The notes under the pieces were generated by a model that was not told the origin of the DNA, did not search any database, and saw only the letters and a list, made by a program, of their open reading frames with translations. The translations under genes were made by a program, and so were the position numbers. This document shows positions 1 through 5,850 of a DNA stretch of 5,861 nucleotides, one piece after another (positions within the stretch are counted from its first letter, which is position 1; every line of letters starts with the position of its first letter). The stretch covers positions 1 to 5,861 of the forward strand of contig JANOAI010000589.1 of assembly GCA_031411055.1 (NCBI GenBank), read 5' to 3'. The stretch is from JAIYDQ01 sp031411055. Lineage in GTDB: Bacteria > Planctomycetota > Planctomycetia > Pirellulales > Pirellulaceae.

Positions 1-52
1 CAAAAGTGCAAAGCACCCGAAGGGCCGTTCCGGCTTTTGGTACCTGACCCCG
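1..52. repeat. Cloverleaf-like inverted-repeat array, probable REP or mobile-element end
   Basis: Every base from 1 to 39 fits one nested structure. CAAAA (1-5) pairs with TTTTG (35-39) and encloses three small hairpins: GTGC-AAA-GCAC (6-16), CC-GAA-GG (17-23) and GCCG-TTC-CGGC (24-34). The palindrome GGTACC (39-44) and the box TGACCCCG follow. Tandem 3-nt-loop hairpins closed by an outer stem resemble REP/BIME-type repeats and the subterminal structures of Y1-transposase (IS200/IS605 or RAYT) elements. The family assignment is inference. The window starts exactly at the outer stem, so the left part may be missing; if the stem continues, GGGGTCAGGTAC should precede base 1. No transposase gene is visible here. 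Confidence 0.55.
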
Positions 53-183
53 TTTTCCAAGCCTACGTCGTTCATGAAAATGCTCTAATACCGATTTTGA
101 GCTATTCAGGGAATTTTGTATTGAAACCCATCGATGAGTGAGGCAATACCGTTTCCAAAGGTAAGCTATCAGCGCAACCTTCC

Positions 184-378
184 ATGGATAGCAAACTTAA
201 CTCAATTACATTCGAAGAACTAAAAGACGGCAGGCAACGCAGCCGTCATATTCTTCCGGACAGCGAAGTTGTTTTCACGGTTGAAGCCGCTGGCTATATT
301 GACGGAAATGAAATGAGAATGCTTCCCGAAGGACATGAACGCGAACTCACAAATGGGCTTCGGAAATCAGTGTCCTAG
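184..378 (+). CDS. Small hypothetical ORF, possibly the C-terminal remnant of a beta-sandwich protein
   Basis: This 64-codon frame starts at the only ATG available and ends with TAG at 376-378. No ribosome binding site is visible upstream. The frame stays open back to 142, just after an in-frame TGA (139-141), but that extra stretch has no start codon. Residues about 25-60 (HILPDSEVVFTVEAAGY, then LPEGHERELTNGLRK) read like the last strands of a carboxypeptidase-regulatory-like or related Ig-like domain, where a 'TV.A.GY' strand is followed by 'LPEG..+ELT..L'. That is pattern recognition, not a search result. Such domains usually end much longer proteins, so a decayed 3' fragment is more likely than a working small protein. 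It converges with the cytochrome gene, with only 6 nt between the stops and no terminator hairpin. Confidence 0.3.
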   Translation: MDSKLNSITFEELKDGRQRSRHILPDSEVVFTVEAAGYIDGNEMRMLPEGHERELTNGLRKSVS

Positions 379-384
379 CAATTC

Positions 385-2664
385 TTATCTGCGACGGAAA
401 TCGGGATGAGTGGCGATGGCAATGATCGCGTCACGGAGAATAAAATCGCTGAGTGCAATTTGGTCGTAGATGTCATTGACATACGTTTCGTCTTGCACAC
501 CTAATTGCCGACCAGACGAATAGGTAATCATCTTGGACAAGATTCCTTTCAGAACTTTTTCCCGATCTTCCATCAAGATCTGTTTCAGCGAACGCATGGA
601 ATCTAATGTTCGACCGTCGAGGAGTGACGCCTTTGTCGCGATAGGCATCGTGGTTGTCTTCAGGGTTTGACTATCGCCGGCAATCGCTGTGGTCTCGACG
701 TGAGCGTAGGCGTCGCGCCAACGTCCGAGTTGGTCATAATGTTCCAGCGCCAACCCCAAGGGATCAATTTGCGCGTGGCAGCGGCGACAGTTCTCCGTTC
801 GCTGGTGCTTAGCCATGACCTCTTGCATCGTTTTTGCACCGCGAATATCGGGCTCTTCGATCTTCAGATCGGCAGGGGGCTCTAAGGTGGTTCCATACAA
901 GTTCTTTAAGATCCACACGCCTCGCAGAATAGGAGACGTTCTAAAACTACCGGATGTGAGCTTAAGAAAACCGGCTTGTCCCACCAAACCGCCGCGCTCG
1001 CTGTCGGTAGGCAATGGAACAGATCGGAACTCTCGACCATCTACCTCAGGCAAGCCGTAGAACTCGGCTGTCAAGTCGTTGACCATCATGAAATCGGAAT
1101 CGACGAAGTTCAACATACTGAGCTTGCTCTTTAAGATCTCGCGAAAGAAGGCCTGCGTCTCGCTAGCCAAGCCATTCACCTGTAGCGTCGAGACTTTGTC
1201 AAACAGACGATGGTCGGGAGCCACATCGTCGACTTTATCGGTCCGCAACCATTGCCGTGTAAAGTCTTCGCAGAAGCGATCAACCTTAGGACTAGCGAGT
1301 AAGCGTTCAACCTGCGCAGTCAGTTGTTGTCGACTCTGCAATTGCTCATTTCTAGCTGCTTCCAGCAACTCCGCATCGGGGCCAGCGTTCCAAAGGAAAT
1401 AGGCTAGCCGGTGGGCCAGAGCCACATCGTCCAAAGTCGCTGGCTCGTGTTTATAAAGAAAATAGGGTGAGCTCAAGATCGCGGTAATCAATCGCCTCGC
1501 CGCAAGCTTGATCGACCCTCCCTCGGCCCGCGTCTGCTCCGCAAGTTGAATCAACTGGCCCATGGCCTCATCCGGTAGTGGATGATGAATAAAGAACGCT
1601 ACCAGATGCAGAGCTAGCGCGCGACTGTCGGATAGATTGCAATCGAGTAACCGCTGTTCGGCATCGCTGGGCCACTCTTCAACGATTGGCCCCGTGATCT
1701 GAACCCGAGTGAAGACCAGCTTCGGTCCTGCATATTTCTTGTGCTTTTCCGCACTCTCCCCAATATTCCATGTCGCTGCACTATCAAACGTGAACGAAAC
1801 ATGGGTACCTTGGGTTAGCAGTTGATCGAACGTGAGCGACTGGGCGGCTTTGGGCAGCACGTAGCGAGTGATCTTCTGCAAGTTTGTCGGGTAGCGCGGA
1901 TCGCCTGAATTGAGCCCTATCGTTTGATCCTGGTCGGAATGGCTGATCGCAACCGTGGCTTCAAAGCGGTAACGTCCGAACTCTGGAACTACAAACAGCT
2001 CATCCTGGTCAGGCTTGGTTAGAAAGTGAAGGTTACTTCGCCACGGATAATTGGTGGTAAGAACGTGTGCCTCGTCGGTTTGGAAGTCACCACGCCCACT
2101 GCCACGAAAGTTCTTCAACGTGAAGTCCCAATGGCGCAGCTCAGGGCGCTGGTCCAGCACCAAGGCATTGGCTACGAATCTCGCGCTGTTCAAATAAGCC
2201 TGCACCTGATGCGGGGATACTAAATGAGTTTCCCCTACTTTGTTAAAACTATCACCGACTGGATCCTCAGGTAACAACTCTGTCAGGTTGAACTGCGTAT
2301 TCAACAAATCGTTGATCGTATTCGTGTACTCTTCGCGAGTTAACCGTTTCAACGCGCCTGGGACTGCCGAACTGCGCATCTGTTCCTTGAGATACTTGAC
2401 GACAGCCGAGCGCATTGCGTCTTCTGGTTGAGGCTCGTCGGCTGGGGGCATCTCGTGCCGCTGAAGTACTCCAACCAGTTTCTGCATGAGCCCTGCATCG
2501 GACTGCAAGTCAGACAGCGGTCGGTCGAAACGGATTTTGCCCTCCTGTTGTTTTTCCCCGTGACAAGCAACGCAATATTGGCTGAATAATGGATTCGCAG
2601 GCGAGTCAGCGATCAACAGACTTGGAAACAAGCACAGGCTCAAGAGCGACACGAACTGCTTCAT
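385..2664 (-). CDS. Exported DUF1592/DUF1588-family multidomain haem protein (planctomycete cytochrome)
   Basis: A 759-residue predicted periplasmic c-type cytochrome of unknown reaction. Residues 1-19 form a Sec signal peptide (MKQ, a hydrophobic core, likely cleavage after LIA). PSCyt1 follows, with haem motif CVACH at 31-35 and HEMPP at 70-74, whose Met may be the distal ligand. DUF1587/PSD3 begins at LKRLTREEY (105-113). A beta-rich stretch at about 175-330 has no domain I can name. DUF1595/PSD5 spans about 348-408, DUF1592/PSD4 about 413-530 (AHRLAYFLWN), and DUF1588/PSCyt3 about 530-650. PSCyt3 has RTSP (575-578) and a second haem motif, CRRCH (626-630), followed by IDPLGLALEHYDQLGRWR. 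DUF1585/PSD2 ends the protein at about 682-757. The order and length are typical, with no truncation. I chose the ATG at 2664 because GGAAG lies 9 nt upstream and the signal peptide then starts cleanly. An in-frame ATG at 2685 would add seven residues but lacks a Shine-Dalgarno sequence. It is surely co-transcribed with the DUF1552 gene upstream. Confidence 0.93.
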   Translation of the reverse strand: MKQFVSLLSLCLFPSLLIADSPANPLFSQYCVACHGEKQQEGKIRFDRPLSDLQSDAGLMQKLVGVLQRHEMPPADEPQPEDAMRSAVVKYLKEQMRSSAVPGALKRLTREEYTNTINDLLNTQFNLTELLPEDPVGDSFNKVGETHLVSPHQVQAYLNSARFVANALVLDQRPELRHWDFTLKNFRGSGRGDFQTDEAHVLTTNYPWRSNLHFLTKPDQDELFVVPEFGRYRFEATVAISHSDQDQTIGLNSGDPRYPTNLQKITRYVLPKAAQSLTFDQLLTQGTHVSFTFDSAATWNIGESAEKHKKYAGPKLVFTRVQITGPIVEEWPSDAEQRLLDCNLSDSRALALHLVAFFIHHPLPDEAMGQLIQLAEQTRAEGGSIKLAARRLITAILSSPYFLYKHEPATLDDVALAHRLAYFLWNAGPDAELLEAARNEQLQSRQQLTAQVERLLASPKVDRFCEDFTRQWLRTDKVDDVAPDHRLFDKVSTLQVNGLASETQAFFREILKSKLSMLNFVDSDFMMVNDLTAEFYGLPEVDGREFRSVPLPTDSERGGLVGQAGFLKLTSGSFRTSPILRGVWILKNLYGTTLEPPADLKIEEPDIRGAKTMQEVMAKHQRTENCRRCHAQIDPLGLALEHYDQLGRWRDAYAHVETTAIAGDSQTLKTTTMPIATKASLLDGRTLDSMRSLKQILMEDREKVLKGILSKMITYSSGRQLGVQDETYVNDIYDQIALSDFILRDAIIAIATHPDFRRR

Positions 2665-2673
2665 ATGGCACGT

Positions 2674-2678
2674 CTTCC
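2674..2678 (-). promoter_or_regulatory. Ribosome binding site that favours the 2664 start
   Basis: On the minus strand, GGAAG ends 9 nt before the ATG at 2664. The alternative ATG at 2685 is preceded by TTCATTGACTTAGCT, which has no purine-rich motif. Planctomycetes often initiate without a strong Shine-Dalgarno sequence, so this supports the shorter start but does not prove it. Confidence 0.4.
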
Positions 2679-2687
2679 ATTCCATAG

Positions 2688-3905
2688 CTAAGTCAATGAA
2701 ACAGTCGATTGACTTTCGCCGAACACATCCAGCTCAACGCCCAAGTCTTGCAAGATCGACAGATAGAGGTCGCAAATGGGCTTGTCTTTGCGATGCTCGT
2801 GCTGAAACTGCTTTACCGCACCATGGATATACATGGCTGGTAGATCGTCGAAGGTATGTGCACTCGCATTCCCCATCGAGGCCGTAATGAGCGTGGATGT
2901 TTCATCGAACAATACACGCCCACCCGTCATCGTCTTGTGCTTCATGGCATCGAGCGTCCCCGCAATCTTCCGCAAGATCATGTTTTCCATGACCAGCAAT
3001 TTCTCGATCTTCGCTTCTTGTTTGCCGTGATGTGAAAAATCGTGATAGCTGCCTTGAATATTGTCTTGAGAGAAACTTTCCCAAAAGGGAATCTGTAACG
3101 TTACCACTCGAGTCGAATCGGTTTCAAAAGCCAACAACGACAGGTCGAGCATCACTTGCAGGTAGTCTTCGACACTGCTACTTGAGTATTCGGGGAGACT
3201 ATAGTCGGTATGAGGTTTAGCGGTATCACTCCACTGTCGCGTCTTGTGAACCGATTGTTCCACTTCGCGCACCGCGGTAAAGTAGTCGTCGACCTTAATT
3301 CGATCACGCTGCGATAAGTTAAGCGACATACTTTTGGCATGTTCGTAGGCGATGTCGAGTATGCTTTTGTTCTCAGCCAGGATCTGTTTCTGTTGCACGT
3401 GGTCTGCGTCGACTCCAAACAACAGATTGAAGATGCGTTCCGGCGAGTCCATCTGGTAGACCGGCAATCCATGTCGGTCCCAACAGACCTGGGAGAAATT
3501 CAAGTTCTGTCCCGCTTGCAGTGCCATAGATGGAAAACGCGTCTCGCGTCCCAAAACTTCTGCTGCCCGTTGATCAAACGAGATGCGGTTCTTGCGTTCC
3601 AGCTTGTTGAAGTAGCCAGACAGCACTCCCACACAGGGCGTATGACCGTTACCGAGCTGTACACCTGGATTGCCTAATCCACTAAACAGCTTGAGGTGGT
3701 CGCGGTGATCTGCAAGATTGTCTAAGAGTACTGGCGATGCCTGATCGGGTAGCAATGCAGGCTGATAAAAACCGAGGTGATTGACGATCGTAAACAGTCG
3801 CTTGACAGATCCCGCCGAGTCTTGCCCAAAGCTCTCCAGTTGCGGGAGCAACAACGTCAGTCCGGCCGCTTGAACAAATGTTCTTCTACGCATGGTTACT
3901 TGCAT
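2688..3905 (-). CDS. Tat-exported DUF1552 (HXXSHH family) protein
   Basis: A 405-residue protein of the DUF1552 family, whose Pfam name HXXSHH comes from its signature motif. The motif is intact here as HDFSHH (288-293). The N terminus has a twin-arginine signal (RRRTFVQAAG from residue 6, then a leucine-rich core to about 22), so it should be exported folded. Other family-like segments are GNGHTPCVGVLSGY (85-98), SFDQRAAEVLG (109-119), FPSMALQAG (124-132), a helical region at about 180-220, FETDSTRVVTLQ (260-271) and MGNASAHTFDDLP (344-356). His and Asp residues there and in HXXSHH could bind a metal; the enzymatic activity of the family is unknown. The length is slightly short but complete. 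The start at 3905 has GAGAG 3 nt upstream, which is a tight spacing; the ATG at 3893 is an alternative that keeps the Tat motif. The stop lies 2 nt before the first possible cytochrome ATG, so the two are translated from one message. DUF1552 genes commonly neighbour DUF1592 genes in planctomycetes. Confidence 0.92.
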   Translation of the reverse strand: MQVTMRRRTFVQAAGLTLLLPQLESFGQDSAGSVKRLFTIVNHLGFYQPALLPDQASPVLLDNLADHRDHLKLFSGLGNPGVQLGNGHTPCVGVLSGYFNKLERKNRISFDQRAAEVLGRETRFPSMALQAGQNLNFSQVCWDRHGLPVYQMDSPERIFNLLFGVDADHVQQKQILAENKSILDIAYEHAKSMSLNLSQRDRIKVDDYFTAVREVEQSVHKTRQWSDTAKPHTDYSLPEYSSSSVEDYLQVMLDLSLLAFETDSTRVVTLQIPFWESFSQDNIQGSYHDFSHHGKQEAKIEKLLVMENMILRKIAGTLDAMKHKTMTGGRVLFDETSTLITASMGNASAHTFDDLPAMYIHGAVKQFQHEHRKDKPICDLYLSILQDLGVELDVFGESQSTVSLT

Positions 3906-3926
3906 CCACTCTCAAATGGGGCGTCT

Positions 3927-3937
3927 CGCAATTTGCG
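3927..3937. promoter_or_regulatory. 11-bp palindrome upstream of the DUF1552 gene, possible operator
   Basis: CGCAATTTGCG is a perfect inverted repeat with 5-bp arms and a single central base, located 22-32 nt before the DUF1552 start codon. The position suits an operator or a leader element. A palindrome this short can occur by chance, and OmpR-type regulators usually bind direct rather than inverted repeats, so it need not belong to the neighbouring regulator. I could not assign convincing -35 and -10 boxes in this gap. Confidence 0.2.
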
Positions 3938-4020
3938 GTCGGAACAATGAACCGCGACTTCTGTCTTGGTGAGCGTTGGGACCGTCATCAGAACATCCTA
4001 GATTAACAAGAATCATGCGA

Positions 4021-4043
4021 AGAAGAAAGATAATGAAAGAAGA
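4021..4043. repeat. Homopurine mirror repeat between the kinase and DUF1552 genes
   Basis: AGAAGAAAG (4021-4029) is followed after ATAAT by its exact mirror image GAAAGAAGA (4035-4043). The purine run extends left to 4019. It lies just after the kinase stop on the transcript, where it appears as a pyrimidine tract. Mirror-symmetric homopurine tracts can form triplex DNA in principle, but 9-nt arms are short. There is no hairpin, so it is not an intrinsic terminator. Confidence 0.35.
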
Positions 4044-4057
4044 TTGTTGAAGATGCG

Positions 4058-5050
4058 TTAGGCGAGAGGCAAGACGACGGTGAATGTGCTGCCGTGTCCG
4101 GGAGTGGAGGTAACGGACACGGCGCCCTGATGACGATTAGCAATTGCATTGCAAATGGATAGCCCCAAGCCATGCCCTTTACTTTGCCCTCTTGAAATGT
4201 CGGCGCGTGTAAACCGATCGAATATTTTCTCATGCAGTTCAGAGGCGATACCAATCCCAGTGTCTACGATTTGAACTTCGACGTTAGGCATGCGCGAGCG
4301 TATCGTCACCGCAATTCTTCCGCCCGTTCCGGAATATTTTATCGCATTGTCGATGAGGTTGCCGAACATCATTGCGAGCATCGTCTCATCGCCGAGCACG
4401 GTCACACTATCTTCGGCCGGGTTGAACTCGAGTAGAATCTGCTTTTCTTCGAGCGGTACTCGATGCAACGCAAGAACGGTGCTCAACAGATCGGTAAGGT
4501 CGATTTGTTTGTCGAGCAACGTGTGGATTCCGTCATCATGCTTTGCAAGAAACAAGAGTCGCTCGACAAGTTCGGAAAGACGTTTGACTTCGTGTAGGTT
4601 ACTGGTGAGTGCCGATCGGTAGTCGTCGGATTGTCGCGATTGATGGAGTGCTACTTCGATCTCGCTTTGGATGATGGTGAGCGGAGTTCGCAATTCATGG
4701 GCTGCGTCGGAAACAAATTGACGCTGAGCCTCGTGCGATCGACGGACTGGCTCGAGAGCTCTTCCCGTCAAGTACCATGAAACAGCCGGGATGACTATCA
4801 GAAGGACGATATTGAGCACGATCAGCGCTATTTCCAGCCGGTCGAGGGCCAGCTCGTGGATGTCCAAGACCACTCCCTTCCAGGCAGCGTCCGCGTTTTC
4901 GGAAAGAGATGGATTTGCAAACTTGTTACTCTCTTCGTCAATAAACGAAAACTCCATCCAAGCAAATAGGCCAAGGCTGAAGATCCAAAAGCAGGACAGA
5001 AAGATAATCGAATAGATCCTGGTCAGCGAGACTCGCGCTTTGCTAAACAT
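4058..5050 (-). CDS. Two-transmembrane sensor histidine kinase (HisKA + HATPase_c)
   Basis: A 330-residue inner-membrane sensor kinase, the partner of the response regulator encoded just upstream. TM1 is at about 11-32, followed by a short outer loop (about 33-71) and TM2 at about 72-94. A brief linker containing ALEPVRR stands where a full HAMP domain would normally sit. The HisKA domain carries the H-box HELRTP with phospho-accepting His118. The HATPase domain is complete, with N-box NLIDNAIKYS (231-240), G1 DTGIGI (263-268), F-box IFDRFTR (276-282) and G2 GHGLGL (292-297). No catalytic residue is missing. The roughly 40-residue sensor loop is small and acidic with no recognisable ligand domain, so the signal is unknown and may be membrane-borne or protein-borne. 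AAGGG lies 5 nt before the ATG. The start overlaps the regulator's stop by 8 nt, which suggests translational coupling. The subgroup resembles CusS/QseC-like EnvZ-OmpR-class kinases, but that does not identify the signal. Confidence 0.95.
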   Translation of the reverse strand: MFSKARVSLTRIYSIIFLSCFWIFSLGLFAWMEFSFIDEESNKFANPSLSENADAAWKGVVLDIHELALDRLEIALIVLNIVLLIVIPAVSWYLTGRALEPVRRSHEAQRQFVSDAAHELRTPLTIIQSEIEVALHQSRQSDDYRSALTSNLHEVKRLSELVERLLFLAKHDDGIHTLLDKQIDLTDLLSTVLALHRVPLEEKQILLEFNPAEDSVTVLGDETMLAMMFGNLIDNAIKYSGTGGRIAVTIRSRMPNVEVQIVDTGIGIASELHEKIFDRFTRADISRGQSKGHGLGLSICNAIANRHQGAVSVTSTPGHGSTFTVVLPLA

Positions 5051-5726
5051 CGCTTCCCTTTCGAAGAACGTAGCCAGACCCTCGTAGGGTATGAATGAGT
5101 TCGGGACCGTCGTCCGAAACTCGGATCTTCTTGCGTACGTACTTTACGTACGTCTCGACGACATTCGATAGTCCATCGTAGTTGCTGTCCCAAACGTGTT
5201 CGAGGAGTCGCGTTTTGGTTAACACAATATTCGGATAACGCATGAAATATTCGAGCAAAGCAAACTCGCGTGCGGTAAGCGATATACGATTTACCCCGCG
5301 AGACACCTCCTTCGTCGCTGGATTAAGACTGAGATCGTCAACCGAAAGAATCACGGGGTCAGCGGTTTTGCCGCGGCGCAACAATGCCCGAACGCGTGCG
5401 AGGAGTTCACCAAACGAGAATGGCTTCGTGACATAATCATCGGCACCCGCATCGAGGCCAGCAATCTTATCTTCGAAGGCATCTTTCGCGGTCAGCATCA
5501 AAATGGGTAGGCAAGCGTCCTTTTCCCGAATCTTGCGGCACACTTCCATACCTCCCATTTTCGGGATCATCAGATCCAGCACGACCAAGTCATAGCTGTT
5601 GACTGCGCATTTCTCGATCGCTTCTTGGCCATCGATGGCAATATCCGCATGATACCGCTCGTCGATGAAACCGCGACGAAGCAGCCTAGCAATCTTGGGT
5701 TCATCTTCGACAACGAGAATCTGCAT
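5043..5726 (-). CDS. OmpR/PhoB-family response regulator (winged-helix)
   Basis: A 227-residue cytoplasmic transcription factor, expected to be phosphorylated by the adjacent kinase. The receiver domain (about 1-115) has acidic residues E7, D8 and E9 (VVEDE), the phospho-accepting Asp51 in YDLVVLDLMIP, Thr79 in LTAKD and Lys101 in YVTKPF. All conserved switch residues are present. The Trans_reg_C winged helix covers about 125-222, with LTAREFALLEYF (150-161), the recognition-helix region NVVETYVKYVRKKI and the wing motif RGSGYVL (215-221). I chose the ATG at 5726 because OmpR-family proteins normally begin right at the 'M-ILVVEDE' strand. A TTG at 5744 would add six residues with no homology value. 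GGGAG sits 11 nt upstream of the ATG, a long spacing. The receiver resembles the CusR/CopR/MprA branch, but there is no metal-resistance gene nearby to support such a role. Its target genes are not shown by the sequence. Confidence 0.95.
   Translation of the reverse strand: MQILVVEDEPKIARLLRRGFIDERYHADIAIDGQEAIEKCAVNSYDLVVLDLMIPKMGGMEVCRKIREKDACLPILMLTAKDAFEDKIAGLDAGADDYVTKPFSFGELLARVRALLRRGKTADPVILSVDDLSLNPATKEVSRGVNRISLTAREFALLEYFMRYPNIVLTKTRLLEHVWDSNYDGLSNVVETYVKYVRKKIRVSDDGPELIHTLRGSGYVLRKGSDV
5055..5060 (-). promoter_or_regulatory. Ribosome binding site of the histidine kinase gene
   Basis: AAGGGA on the minus strand ends 4 nt before the kinase ATG at 5050 and lies inside the last codons of the regulator gene. 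Together with the 8-nt gene overlap it suggests coupled translation of regulator and kinase. Confidence 0.5.
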
Positions 5727-5757
5727 AGTAGCTTTCGCTCCCAAGGTATTGTTCGTG

Positions 5758-5776
5758 CCCCCAGTTAGCTTGGAGG
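5758..5776 (-). other. Hairpin in the response regulator leader, start-proximal
   Basis: On the minus-strand RNA, CCUCCA pairs with UGGGGG across a 7-nt loop (six pairs, one of them G-U). It ends about 31 nt before the regulator ATG. It is the third of three consecutive hairpins in this leader. No U-tract follows, so it is not an intrinsic terminator. Confidence 0.25.
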
Positions 5777-5797
5777 CTTTCCCACTTTCAGGACGCC

Positions 5798-5818
5798 CCG
5801 ATGGGCTTGCCCCATCGG
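5798..5818. repeat. Perfect 8-bp inverted repeat in the leader of the response regulator
   Basis: CCGATGGG (5798-5805) and CCCATCGG (5811-5818) are exact inverted repeats around a 5-nt loop. On the minus-strand RNA this is a strong GC-rich hairpin about 71 nt before the regulator start. No run of U follows in either direction, so it does not look like a classical terminator. It could be a dispersed intergenic repeat, a regulator-binding site or a structured 5' leader. Confidence 0.5.
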
Positions 5819-5825
5819 ACGTAAC

Positions 5826-5850
5826 GGTTGGTGGCTAAACACGATCAACC
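5826..5850 (-). other. Weak distal hairpin in the response regulator leader
   Basis: GGTTG (5850-5846 on the minus strand) can pair with CAACC (5830-5826) around a 15-nt loop. The stem is only 5 bp and would be unremarkable alone. It is listed because it immediately precedes two other hairpins in the same leader. Confidence 0.2.

Noticed and set aside
1..39. tRNA-like cloverleaf
   Set aside because: The fold has four stems, but it is only 39 nt long with 3-nt loops and a 2-bp arm, and lacks an anticodon loop, a T-loop and a CCA-proximal acceptor of normal length.
1..141. Plus-strand open frame running in from the left edge to TGA at 139
   Set aside because: Its first third coincides with the inverted-repeat array, the translation shows no family I recognise, and 46 open codons can occur by chance.
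379..384. Bidirectional terminator between the convergent stops
   Set aside because: Only 6 nt separate the stops, and I see no inverted repeat with flanking T-runs around them.
3339..3677. Plus-strand 112-codon open frame
   Set aside because: It lies entirely inside the DUF1552 gene on the opposite strand, has no domain pattern, and is explained as a shadow of that gene.
4290..4622. Plus-strand 110-codon open frame
   Set aside because: It is antisense to the catalytic part of the histidine kinase and is Ser/Arg-rich in the way shadow frames are.
5043..5726. Heavy-metal (copper) response regulator assignment
   Set aside because: The receiver and kinase resemble the CusR/CusS branch in general motifs, but no efflux, copper oxidase or metal-binding gene is in the window, so a gene name would be unsupported.
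5727..5744. TTG start at 5744 for the response regulator
   Set aside because: It adds six residues before the conserved first strand of the receiver domain; the ATG at 5726 matches the family start.
5798..5818. Intrinsic terminator
   Set aside because: The stem is strong, but no T-run follows on either strand.
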